A stretch of DNA of 10,496 nucleotides, from contig JAEZAW010000031.1 of the NCBI GenBank assembly GCA_023430315.1, forward strand, positions 1 through 10,496, given 5' to 3'. Shown piece after piece: positions 1 through 5,332 of this stretch; the first letter of the stretch is position 1, and each line of letters begins with the position of its first letter. This stretch comes from Pseudomonadota bacterium (GTDB taxonomy: Bacteria; Pseudomonadota; Alphaproteobacteria; Rhizobiales; Hyphomicrobiaceae). Below the pieces are notes generated by a model. The model saw only the letters and a list, made by a program, of their open reading frames with translations, was not told the origin of the DNA and did not search any database. The translations under genes were made by a program, and so were the position numbers.

Positions 1-156
1 ATGCTGCTCACGGGCTGCTCGACCGTGCGCGACGGCGCGCTCTTCCCGATGAACCAGCAGGCGAGCGATCTGCTCATGGGCGCCCCCTCCGAGGCCTCCA
101 ACAAGCAGCTCAACGAGTTGCACATCAGGCTAAATCTGCCTCAGAAGAAATCCTGA
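1..156 (+). CDS. Lipoprotein C-terminal part (5' incomplete)
   Basis: The frame is open from base 1 to a TGA at 154-156 (51 codons). It begins with Met-Leu-Leu-Thr-Gly-Cys-Ser, and Leu-Thr-Gly-Cys is a good lipobox, so Cys6 of this stretch would be the lipidated first residue of a mature lipoprotein. The ATG at base 1 leaves no positively charged n-region and almost no hydrophobic core, so the true start almost certainly lies upstream, outside the window. The mature part is only about 46 residues, polar, with no recognisable domain; it ends in a basic Gln-Lys-Lys-Ser tail. The last codons form the left arm of a hairpin. The function is unknown; a small outer-membrane-anchored protein is an inference from the lipobox alone. 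Confidence 0.55.
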   Translation: MLLTGCSTVRDGALFPMNQQASDLLMGAPSEASNKQLNELHIRLNLPQKKS

Positions 157-163
157 GGCAGAT
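134..163. terminator. Hairpin straddling the lipoprotein stop codon
   Basis: An 11-bp perfect stem (ATCTGCCTCAG at 134-144 paired with CTGAGGCAGAT at 153-163) encloses an 8-base loop. The right arm contains the TGA stop of the lipoprotein. It lies between that gene and the convergent small secreted protein ending at 190, so it may stop transcripts from both sides. Neither flank has a T-run, so it is not a textbook intrinsic terminator; mRNA 3'-end protection is an alternative. Confidence 0.6.
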
Positions 164-189
164 CGGAGCCGCGCGCAGATTTCGCGCCT

Positions 190-495
190 CTAATTGAAGT
201 TTCCGTCGCCGCTCTCCTCACGGAGCGTCTCCCAGAAGTCGATAACCTCGCGGCGCAAGGTATCCTTGCAGCTCTGCTTGCAGCGCATCCACGTGCCGCC
301 CGGCAGACGAAACTCATCGTCGTTCGCGCCGCGCCGGAGCGGGACGGTCTGGCAGCCATTGCCGTAGATGCTGCAGGCCGTGACCGTACCCTGGCTCGCG
401 GATCCTTTCCTTCGCGATTGTGCATCGGCGGCGCCCACGAAGCTCAGGGCGATCGCAGCCGCAAGCGCACCCCCCAATACCGACCTCAGGACCAT
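190..495 (-). CDS. Small secreted four-cysteine protein, paralogue 1
   Basis: This 101-residue protein starts at the ATG at 493-495, preceded by an AAGGAGA ribosome site 7 bases upstream. Residues 1-25 form a Sec signal peptide with an Ala-Asp-Ala|Gln cleavage site. The mature part carries the motif shared with three other genes in this window: Cys41-x6-Cys48 (CSIYGNGC), Pro-Leu-Arg-Arg, LPGGTW, Cys72-x3-Cys76 and DFWET near the C-terminus. Even cysteine number and export suggest two disulfides in the periplasm, probably 41-48 and 72-76; this pairing is an inference. It is the last of three tandem minus-strand copies, 41 bases after paralogue 2, so probably co-transcribed. I do not recognise a named family. 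The tail after DFWET is acidic and Gly/Asn-rich, unlike the basic tail of paralogue 2. Function is unknown. Confidence 0.85.
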   Translation of the reverse strand: MVLRSVLGGALAAAIALSFVGAADAQSRRKGSASQGTVTACSIYGNGCQTVPLRRGANDDEFRLPGGTWMRCKQSCKDTLRREVIDFWETLREESGDGNFN

Positions 496-536
496 TTGAC
501 GGTCTCCTTGCTTTTTTGCCTTTCAATTATTCCGGA

Positions 537-833
537 TTAGCGCGTCCCACGCTGACGCTCGCGCTGCGTCTCCCAGAAATCCAGCATGTCTTCGCGAATG
601 GCATTCTTGCAGTCGGCTCGGCAGCTCACCCAGGTGCCACCGGGCATGCGAAACTCGTAACCGAACTGCGCCCTGCGCACCGGCGCACTCGTGCAGCCAT
701 TGCCGTAGGTGCTGCACGCTCTGACTACACCGTCATAACCACCACCCCGTCCGCGTTGCGCCTCGGCCGGTGACGCTATCGCGACGGCCGCTAGCGCACT
801 CGCTGCAGCCGAAACCAACATCTTGATCGTCAT
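537..833 (-). CDS. Small secreted four-cysteine protein, paralogue 2
   Basis: This is a 98-residue exported protein. The ATG at 831-833 follows an AGGAGAG ribosome site. The signal peptide ends at Ala-Glu-Ala25|Gln, followed by a short Arg/Gly-rich linker (RGRGGG). The family core is complete: Cys40-x6-Cys47 (CSTYGNGC), Ala-Pro-Val-Arg-Arg, FRMPGGTW, Cys71-x3-Cys75 and DFWETQR, ending in a basic tail. It is most similar to paralogue 3: both have the stretch GYEFRMP and the Thr-Ser-Ala-Pro that follows the second Cys. It lies between the other two tandem copies. The 126-base gap upstream, to paralogue 3, contains a hairpin, so this copy and paralogue 1 may be expressed at a different level from paralogue 3. 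Role unknown; the periplasmic location is predicted from the signal peptide only. Confidence 0.86.
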   Translation of the reverse strand: MTIKMLVSAAASALAAVAIASPAEAQRGRGGGYDGVVRACSTYGNGCTSAPVRRAQFGYEFRMPGGTWVSCRADCKNAIREDMLDFWETQRERQRGTR

Positions 834-943
834 GTGGCCTCTCCTGTCTGCGCCCGATCGGATGACAGCGTATCCAGCTCGGGACCGCGGCGTCGAAGTT
901 CGCTCCTGACCTGTTCAAGTCGCCCGGCGGGCTTCAGTCCTTG

Positions 944-964
944 CCTAGCCTTGCGCAGGCTAGG
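944..964 (-). terminator. Hairpin over the stop codon of paralogue 3
   Basis: An 8-bp perfect stem (CCTAGCCT at 944-951 with AGGCTAGG at 957-964) closes a 5-base TGCGC loop. The right arm, at plus-strand bases 960-962, is the TAG stop of paralogue 3. No T-run follows on the minus strand, so partial termination or RNA processing between paralogues 3 and 2 is more likely than full termination. Confidence 0.5.
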
Positions 965-1250
965 GGTAAATGATCGCAGCGCGCTTCGTATCCCAGAAGT
1001 CGACGGTCTCCTCCCGCAGCGCCTGCCGGCAGTCGGTGCGGCACCCCACCCAAGTACCGTGCGGCATGCGGAACTCATACCCGCTCTCTGCGCGCCGGAT
1101 GGGTGCACTTGTGCAACCGTGACCATAGATACTGCACGTCATGACAACACCGGCCATGATCTCGTGTGCCGTCTGAGCGCGGGCGGCGCTCGCGCCTGAA
1201 GCGATCCCAGTCAAGACGGCCATAGTGGACAGTACGATCCTCCGCGCCAT
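960..1250 (-). CDS. Small secreted four-cysteine protein, paralogue 3
   Basis: I place the start at the ATG at 1248-1250, giving 96 residues: it has a GGAG 8 bases upstream and opens a proper signal peptide (MARRIV, hydrophobic core, Ala-Arg-Ala25|Gln). The longer in-frame start at 1301 would add 17 polar residues in front of it. The core shows Cys39-x6-Cys46 (CSIYGHGC), Ser-Ala-Pro-Ile-Arg-Arg, GYEFRMPHGTW, Cys70-x3-Cys74 and DFWDT, so one family Glu is Asp here. This is the first of the three tandem copies and has the only long upstream region (1251-1536), where a promoter for the group would be expected. The C-terminal tail after DFWDT is short and ends in Ile-Ile-Tyr-Pro. Function is unknown. 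Confidence 0.83.
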   Translation of the reverse strand: MARRIVLSTMAVLTGIASGASAARAQTAHEIMAGVVMTCSIYGHGCTSAPIRRAESGYEFRMPHGTWVGCRTDCRQALREETVDFWDTKRAAIIYP

Positions 1251-1536
1251 GCAGCCTACTCCGTTGCGATGTGCTGATGTTACGACACGCCACACGCTCA
1301 CGTAGGGTGTGCGGCGTCAGTCGGTAGCATCGGCATGTGTGGTGCAGGCTGCAGGCACACCACGCGCGCATTGGCGAGTTTGCTCTCGTTTGCGGTGAAG
1401 TTGGATCACAACGCCTTGAACTGGTCTTAACCTTGCACTCAATCCGATCGAAGCGCCGACGGAAGGGAACGGCGGAGGGCCAACGCGGTTGCAGTGTATG
1501 ATCCCTCGCAGCGGTCAGCACTTCACGGAGGTTTGA
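1251..1536. promoter_or_regulatory. Divergent intergenic region, paralogue 3 / phhB
   Basis: This 286-base gap separates two genes that point away from each other, so it should hold both promoters. I see an imperfect 12-base inverted repeat (1284-1295 against 1307-1318, 9 of 12 matching) on the paralogue 3 side. There is also a 6-bp inverted repeat GTGGTG (1339-1344) / CACCAC (1358-1363), and a TATGAT -10-like hexamer at 1497-1502 that lacks a fitting -35 box but is well placed for phhB. None of these is convincing alone. Confidence 0.35.
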
Positions 1537-1839
1537 ATGGCTCAAAAAATTGATGCGGCGCAGCGAAGCGCAGCGCTTGCCTCTCTCACCGGCTGGACAC
1601 TGGTCGATGGACGCGACGCCATTACCCGCACTTTGAAGTTCGCGGATTTCAGCGTCGCGTTCGGCTTCATGACGCGGGTCGCGCTCGCGGCCGAGAAGCT
1701 TGATCACCATCCTGAATGGCTGAACGTGTGGAATCGCGTCGAGATCACGCTTTCGACGCACGACGCTGGCGGGCTGACCGAGCGCGACATCAAGCTCGCG
1801 AAGATCATCGACAAGATCGCCGCCGATGCGGCAGCCTGA
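1537..1839 (+). CDS. phhB: Pterin-4a-carbinolamine dehydratase
   Basis: This 100-residue protein matches the full length of the PCD/DCoH family (COG2154). It dehydrates 4a-hydroxytetrahydrobiopterin in the cytoplasm, the recycling step after aromatic amino acid hydroxylases (EC 4.2.1.96). The active-site triad is present with family spacing: His57-His58-Pro-Glu and His75 in the stretch STHDAGGLTERD. The ATG is preceded by GGAGG at 1527-1531, five bases away. No phenylalanine hydroxylase gene is in the window, and the gene stands alone: its upstream neighbour diverges and its downstream neighbour fccB converges after 31 bases. Comparative genomics has linked some family members to molybdopterin metabolism, which could be relevant next to a sox locus because SoxCD needs molybdopterin, but nothing in this sequence shows that. 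The family assignment is secure. Confidence 0.95.
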   Translation: MAQKIDAAQRSAALASLTGWTLVDGRDAITRTLKFADFSVAFGFMTRVALAAEKLDHHPEWLNVWNRVEITLSTHDAGGLTERDIKLAKIIDKIAADAAA

Positions 1840-1870
1840 AAGGCCTCCATAATGCTCAACTCGAGCCTGC

Positions 1871-3193
1871 TCAGCCCTTCTTCTTCTTGCCGGCAGTGGC
1901 CGGCGGTCCGCCAAACATGTCGGCGGAGATGCTCGAGTACCAGCCGATCGACTCCTGATAGTTCTGTGCGCGCGTCGCCGCATCCTCGCCGGGCTTCGAT
2001 ATGAACGAGCCCGAAGGCTCGAGCTTGCCGCCCTTGGCCGTGTAGTTCGCGCCGATCTTCACGTTGTCGTCCGGCGCCAGCAGCGACCAGCAGGTATTGC
2101 GGAAGCGGGCCGGGAAGCGCTCACCCTTCGCGAGCTCCGCGAGGATGTCGGTGGCCGCCACCTTTGCCTGACTGTTCGCCGAGAATGCCGACTTCGGCAT
2201 CTCGGCAGCGATCGTCGCATCGCCGAGGACGTAGACATCCTTCACCAGCGCCGATGCGAAGTTCTCGGGATTGACCGGGCACCAGTCTCCCTTGGCAAGC
2301 CCAGTATCCAACGCGATCTTCCCCGCGCTCTGCTGAGGAATGACATTCGCGACGTCGAACTTGACCTTCTTCCCCGCCTTCGTCGTGATCTCGCGCGACT
2401 TCAGGTCAAAACTCGTGACGCTGAAATCGTCGATGTCGTTCGAGAGATTAAGCTCGAGTACGTCCTTGTAGTACTTGTTGAACGCCTCGACGAACAACGG
2501 CTGCTTCGAGAAGGCCTTCTTCGGATCGACGATGACGAGACGCGACTTCGGTTTCCGCGTCTTGAGGTAGTGCGCGATCATGGCCGCCCGCTCGTAGGGG
2601 CCCGGCGGGCAACGATAAGGGTTGTTCGGCATGACCATGGCGACCGTACCGCCATTCGGCATCTGATCGATCAGGCGCTTGAGGTGCTGCTTGGCGGGAC
2701 CGTCGCTCGTGTAGGCGTGGGGTGCGCGCCCGCTCGCGGCAGCCGTCGAATATCCCGGGACGGAGTCGTACTTGATGTCGATGCCCGGCGAGACGACGAG
2801 CTTGTCATAGGCGAGCGTCTGGCCGCCACTCGTGCGAACAGTCTTCTTGGCCGTGTCCACTGCGGTTGCGCGCTGATGGACGACGGTGATGCCGAGCCGG
2901 CTCAGGCCGTCATAGTTGTGGTTGAGCGAAGCAAAGGGACGGAACCCGCCGAGATAGAGGTTCGAGAAGAAGGACGAGGAATAGATCCGGTTCGGCTCGA
3001 CCAGCGTCACGCGGAGTGCGGGCGCGCCGAGCTTAAGCGCACGCGCAACGCTCGCGCCGCCAGCGCCGCCACCGATCACCACGACACGCCCCGCGCCAGC
3101 TCCCTGCGCGATGGCGAATGTGCCGAAGCTCGTCGTTGCGACGGCGCCGGCTCCCGCGCCAATGATCAAATTACGTCTGGAAATTTCGGTCAT
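1871..3193 (-). CDS. fccB: Sulfide dehydrogenase flavoprotein (FccB/SoxF type)
   Basis: At 440 residues this has the usual length of the flavoprotein subunit of flavocytochrome c sulfide dehydrogenase, called SoxF in sox clusters. It oxidises sulfide, or reactivates SoxYZ, in the periplasm. An N-terminal SRRNLI twin-arginine motif with a weakly hydrophobic stretch indicates Tat export with FAD already bound. The dinucleotide fold starts at GGGAGG (41-46), and the second FAD motif is VLGDAT (322-327). Redox cysteines Cys195 (in YRCPPGPYER) and Cys368 (NTCWS) match the active-site disulfide. The Cys that binds FAD covalently in Allochromatium FccB is replaced by Ser74 (SSFFSN). An extra Cys305 and a C-terminal KKKK tail are unusual. 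No cytochrome subunit (fccA/soxE) is adjacent. It lies downstream of the soxS-like gene on the same strand. Confidence 0.93.
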   Translation of the reverse strand: MTEISRRNLIIGAGAGAVATTSFGTFAIAQGAGAGRVVVIGGGAGGASVARALKLGAPALRVTLVEPNRIYSSSFFSNLYLGGFRPFASLNHNYDGLSRLGITVVHQRATAVDTAKKTVRTSGGQTLAYDKLVVSPGIDIKYDSVPGYSTAAASGRAPHAYTSDGPAKQHLKRLIDQMPNGGTVAMVMPNNPYRCPPGPYERAAMIAHYLKTRKPKSRLVIVDPKKAFSKQPLFVEAFNKYYKDVLELNLSNDIDDFSVTSFDLKSREITTKAGKKVKFDVANVIPQQSAGKIALDTGLAKGDWCPVNPENFASALVKDVYVLGDATIAAEMPKSAFSANSQAKVAATDILAELAKGERFPARFRNTCWSLLAPDDNVKIGANYTAKGGKLEPSGSFISKPGEDAATRAQNYQESIGWYSSISADMFGGPPATAGKKKKG

Positions 3194-3265
3194 TCACACC
3201 TCCCGTAAAGTTCAATCGGATGCTTGAACCTGCCGCGCTTCTTTTGCGGTCTTTCGGGCGTCGGT

Positions 3266-3288
3266 GCTTATAATTTATTTCGATAAGC
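3266..3288. promoter_or_regulatory. AT-rich palindrome upstream of fccB
   Basis: A perfect 6-bp inverted repeat, GCTTAT (3266-3271) and ATAAGC (3283-3288), flanks an 11-base AT-rich core in otherwise GC-rich DNA. It lies 73 bases before the fccB start. It resembles the palindrome at 3831-3852 in arm sequence, size and AT content, as ArsR-family operators of sox repressors might. A perfect TATAAT also reads on the plus strand at 3269-3274, but no plus-strand gene follows. Confidence 0.45.
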
Positions 3289-3298
3289 TTCCGCGCTC

Positions 3299-3317
3299 GT
3301 GACGCCTTGCACGTCAC
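3299..3317 (-). terminator. Weak hairpin after the soxS-like gene
   Basis: A 6-bp perfect inverted repeat, GTGACG (3299-3304) and CGTCAC (3312-3317), with a 7-base loop lies 9 bases past the soxS-like stop codon. No T-run follows on the minus strand. It could attenuate transcription between the soxS-like gene and fccB or protect an RNA end. Confidence 0.35.
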
Positions 3318-3325
3318 ACGGTCTG

Positions 3326-3790
3326 TTATCTCTTTTCGATGTGCTTTGCCGCAAAATTCGGTGCCGCCGCGCCGCTGCGTTGCAGTGCGGCACGCGCATC
3401 CTCGATGAGCGCGGCCATCTGCATCCAGAAGAGGTCGGCCCCGCCATAGCCGACAATGCGGCCGATCTCGCGTCCCCGCACCAGCAGGACGAACGTCGGC
3501 GAGAACACGACGCGTTCGATGAAGGCGATATCCGGCGCGTGGCGGTAGCGGCGGACGAGGGGTACAAGTTTACCGTCTTCGCTCGCGATATAACCCGGCG
3601 CCACCTCGCGCTCCCAGCGCGCGCAATACGGACAGCCGGGATCGCCGATCATGACCAGCACGGCGGGCGCGGTCGCGATATCGATCTCGAGTGTGGACGG
3701 GGGTTGCTGAGCGCGCGCGATGCCGGCGAGCAGCATGAGTGCAATCAGATACGTGAGCAGATGCAGGACAGGGCGCACAGCGTGCTTCAT
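3326..3790 (-). CDS. soxS: SoxS-like periplasmic thioredoxin
   Basis: This 154-residue protein has a signal peptide (residues 1-27, cleavage near Ala-Arg-Ala|Gln) and a thioredoxin fold. The redox motif is Cys53-Pro-Tyr-Cys56 within DPGCPYC, and the cis-proline is Pro98 in FSPTF. In Paracoccus, SoxS is a periplasmic thiol-disulfide protein that keeps the SoxY carrier cysteine reduced and active; the divergent soxYZ next door supports the same role here. The start at 3788-3790 was chosen because it opens directly into the signal peptide; the longer frame upstream (to 3991) adds unrelated residues. Its ribosome site is poor. The C-terminal extension after residue 135 is Ala-rich and basic. A general DsbC/thioredoxin-like protein without a Sox role is the alternative. 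Confidence 0.8.
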   Translation of the reverse strand: MKHAVRPVLHLLTYLIALMLLAGIARAQQPPSTLEIDIATAPAVLVMIGDPGCPYCARWEREVAPGYIASEDGKLVPLVRRYRHAPDIAFIERVVFSPTFVLLVRGREIGRIVGYGGADLFWMQMAALIEDARAALQRSGAAAPNFAAKHIEKR

Positions 3791-3830
3791 AACGGTTAAA
3801 TCCAAGGCACTTCTGAGCGCCCCTGCGGTT

Positions 3831-3852
3831 GCATACAAACATTCTAATATGC
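3831..3852. promoter_or_regulatory. AT-rich palindrome in the soxS/soxY divergent promoter
   Basis: GCATA (3831-3835) and TATGC (3848-3852) form a perfect 5-bp inverted repeat around a 12-base AT-rich core. It lies in the 200-base region between the divergent soxS-like gene and soxY, 41 bases upstream of the soxS-like start. Its minus-strand reading (GCATAT then AGAAT) aligns with that of the site upstream of fccB (GCTTAT then CGAAAT). A shared repressor operator is inferred; no regulator gene is in the window. Confidence 0.45.
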
Positions 3853-3990
3853 TACTGGCAATGCGCAAGCAATCGACGGCGTCAGCAGTCATAGCGAGAC
3901 GCAATACGCCCTCATTTCCAGGGCAACGTGCCCCGGTGTGTGGCCAGTACGGAGGAGGCCCGGTGCCAAACGCCGGGAGTGCGAAAAGCA

Positions 3991-4470
3991 ATGACGCGAA
4001 GGATGGAATTCGAGGTTCTCGGTCGCCGGACCTTCCTGATCGGCGCGGGCTCCAGCTTGGCGGTCGCGACGCTCCTCGCCAACCTGCCGGCGCTTGCGCA
4101 GGAGCCTGTCCGCAGCATCGACGAGGCGCTGAAGAAAGTTCTCGGCGACGCCACGGCGAGCGAGAGCGGCATCACGCTCGAGGTGCCCGAGATCGCCGAG
4201 AACGGCAACACCGTGCCCTTCACCCTCGCCGTAGAGAGCCCGATGACGGAGGCGAACTTCGTCAAGACGCTGCACATCTTCGCGACGGGCAATCCGCAGG
4301 TCGGTGTGGCGAGCTACCACTTCACGCCGACTTCCGGCAAGGCAGCGGTGTCGAGTCGGATGCGCCTCGCGCGGACACAGGATGTCATCGCGGTGGCTGC
4401 GCTGAGCGACGGGAAATTCCTGCTCGGGAAGCGTAATGTGAAGGTCACGATCGGCGGCTGCGGCGGCTGA
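3991..4470 (+). CDS. soxY: Sulfur carrier subunit SoxY
   Basis: SoxY carries sulfur intermediates as adducts on its C-terminal cysteine while the other Sox enzymes act on them in the periplasm. This 159-residue protein has the defining C-terminal Gly-Gly-Cys157-Gly-Gly arm and an N-terminal twin-arginine signal (GRRTFLIG, Arg12-Arg13, cleavage near Ala-Leu-Ala|Gln), so the SoxYZ pair is folded before export, with SoxZ hitchhiking. The body (VPFTLAVESP, HIFATGNPQV) is typical of the SoxY Ig-like fold. I start at the ATG at 3991, with GGGAG 11 bases upstream. The ATG at 4003 is also possible and keeps the Tat motif; a GTG at 3928 would add residues with no family character. soxZ follows after 23 bases in the same operon. 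Confidence 0.95.
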   Translation: MTRRMEFEVLGRRTFLIGAGSSLAVATLLANLPALAQEPVRSIDEALKKVLGDATASESGITLEVPEIAENGNTVPFTLAVESPMTEANFVKTLHIFATGNPQVGVASYHFTPTSGKAAVSSRMRLARTQDVIAVAALSDGKFLLGKRNVKVTIGGCGG

Positions 4471-4493
4471 GGCAGGATCAGGGAACGAGAACG

Positions 4494-4820
4494 ATGTCAG
4501 CAGCAAAACCCCGCATCCGCATTCCGGAAAAGGCCAAGGTCGGCGAGATCATCGAGATCAAGACGCTCGTGCAGCACGTGATGGAGACCGGGAACCGCAA
4601 GACGGCCGACGGCAAGGTCGTCCCGCGCAACATCATCAACTCGATCACGGCGAGCTTCAACGGCGTCGAGTTCTTCAAGGCGGACATTCACCCCGGCATC
4701 TCGGCGAACCCCTACATCGCCTTCTTCATGAAGGTGCCGGGGGCCGGCGAGTTCGAGTTCACCTGGGTCGACGACGCCGGCGTGAAGATCTCGCAAAAGA
4801 CGCCGCTCGCCGTCGGCTGA
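4494..4820 (+). CDS. soxZ: Sulfur carrier partner SoxZ
   Basis: SoxZ is the structural partner of SoxY; it has no redox centre and presents the heterodimer to the other Sox enzymes. The protein is 108 residues, the normal family length, with no signal peptide and no cysteine, as expected for a subunit exported together with Tat-targeted SoxY. Recognisable stretches are RIRIPEKAKVGEIIEIKTLV at the N-terminus, HVMETGNR, the PRNIINSI segment, FFKADIHPGISANPY and the C-terminal FTWVDDAG. It begins 23 bases after the soxY stop, with a GGGA-containing upstream region, and is followed by a strong terminator. soxYZ therefore forms a two-gene transcript here, with no soxX, soxA or soxB downstream. Confidence 0.96.
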   Translation: MSAAKPRIRIPEKAKVGEIIEIKTLVQHVMETGNRKTADGKVVPRNIINSITASFNGVEFFKADIHPGISANPYIAFFMKVPGAGEFEFTWVDDAGVKISQKTPLAVG

Positions 4821-4839
4821 TCTGAGCGCGCTCAATTCG

Positions 4840-4872
4840 AAAGCCCCTCTCCCGGCCAGGGAGGGGGGCTTT
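4840..4872. terminator. Strong bidirectional terminator between soxZ and paralogue 4
   Basis: A 14-bp stem with one G-T wobble (AAAGCCCCTCTCCC at 4840-4853 against GGGAGGGGGGCTTT at 4859-4872) closes a 5-base GGCCA loop. A-runs and T-runs flank it on both sides, so it can work in both directions. It lies 19 bases after soxZ and 5 bases after the stop of the convergent gene at 4878. Confidence 0.88.
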
Positions 4873-4877
4873 GTCGT

Positions 4878-5222
4878 TCAGAAATAGAAATCGAGCCTGA
4901 AGTAGCCGGGACCGCCGTCCGGGGCATCGCGCCCCTGCGTCTCCCAGAAATCGACCGTCGCGAGGCGCAACGTCTCCGAACAGCTCCGCTTGCACTCGAT
5001 CCATGTGCCGCGCGGCATACGCACCTGCCAGCCATTGGGGCCGCGCCGGACCGGCCCCGACACCGTGCCATGGCCCCAGCGGCTCTCGGCCACGACATAA
5101 TTCGGGGGCCCGCCATCGCGCGACCGCTGCGCCGCGGCATCCCCGAAGACGGCCGCATCGGCGGTGAGCGCAATGCCGCTTGCAAGCGCCAGCACCGCGA
5201 GTGGCGCCGAAATCCTTCTCAT
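4878..5222 (-). CDS. Small secreted protein, diverged paralogue 4 (two cysteines)
   Basis: This 114-residue protein belongs to the same family as the three tandem genes at 190-1250. It keeps Gly-Pro-Val-Arg-Arg, VRMPRGTW, Cys77-x3-Cys81 and VDFWET. The first cysteine pair is gone: the positions are Glu46 and Thr53 in ESRWGHGT, aligned with CSxYGxGC. The loss of both partners together suggests that those cysteines bond to each other in the other copies. The start at 5220-5222 has AGGGGAG 7 bases upstream and opens a signal peptide (MRRISAP, hydrophobic core, cleavage near Ala-Asp-Ala24 or Ala-Ala-Ala31|Gln). The frame runs open far upstream, but that part has no signal sequence or family match. 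The C-terminal tail after DFWET is longer and aromatic (YFRLDFYF). It converges on soxZ across the terminator. Confidence 0.85.
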   Translation of the reverse strand: MRRISAPLAVLALASGIALTADAAVFGDAAAQRSRDGGPPNYVVAESRWGHGTVSGPVRRGPNGWQVRMPRGTWIECKRSCSETLRLATVDFWETQGRDAPDGGPGYFRLDFYF

Positions 5223-5332
5223 GATCAGTCTCCCCTCGTCTCGGATCCCCGCCGGGACATCGCCGGCTGGCGGCACAGCCGCCCGCGCACTGCCACCACC
5301 CATCAGGCGGTCATTCCCCTCACCCGACGCAA

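Noticed and set aside
1075..1983. A 302-codon minus-strand frame across paralogue 3, the intergenic region and phhB
   Set aside because: It is Arg-rich with no recognisable domain and lies in the wrong frame over two well-supported genes; GC-rich third positions create such open frames.
3791..3991. Extended start for the soxS-like gene at 3991
   Set aside because: The added 67 residues have no family character and would bury the signal peptide; they also cover the divergent soxY promoter region.
3963..4436. A GTG start closely behind GGAGGAGG at 3951-3958 opening a long frame that overlaps soxY
   Set aside because: The start is out of frame with soxY and its product is a low-complexity Arg-rich shadow; the purine run is more likely chance or part of the soxY leader.
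5251..5267. Short inverted repeat GCCGG/CCGGC upstream of paralogue 4
   Set aside because: A 5-bp GC-only stem is expected by chance in DNA of this composition and it has no T-run.
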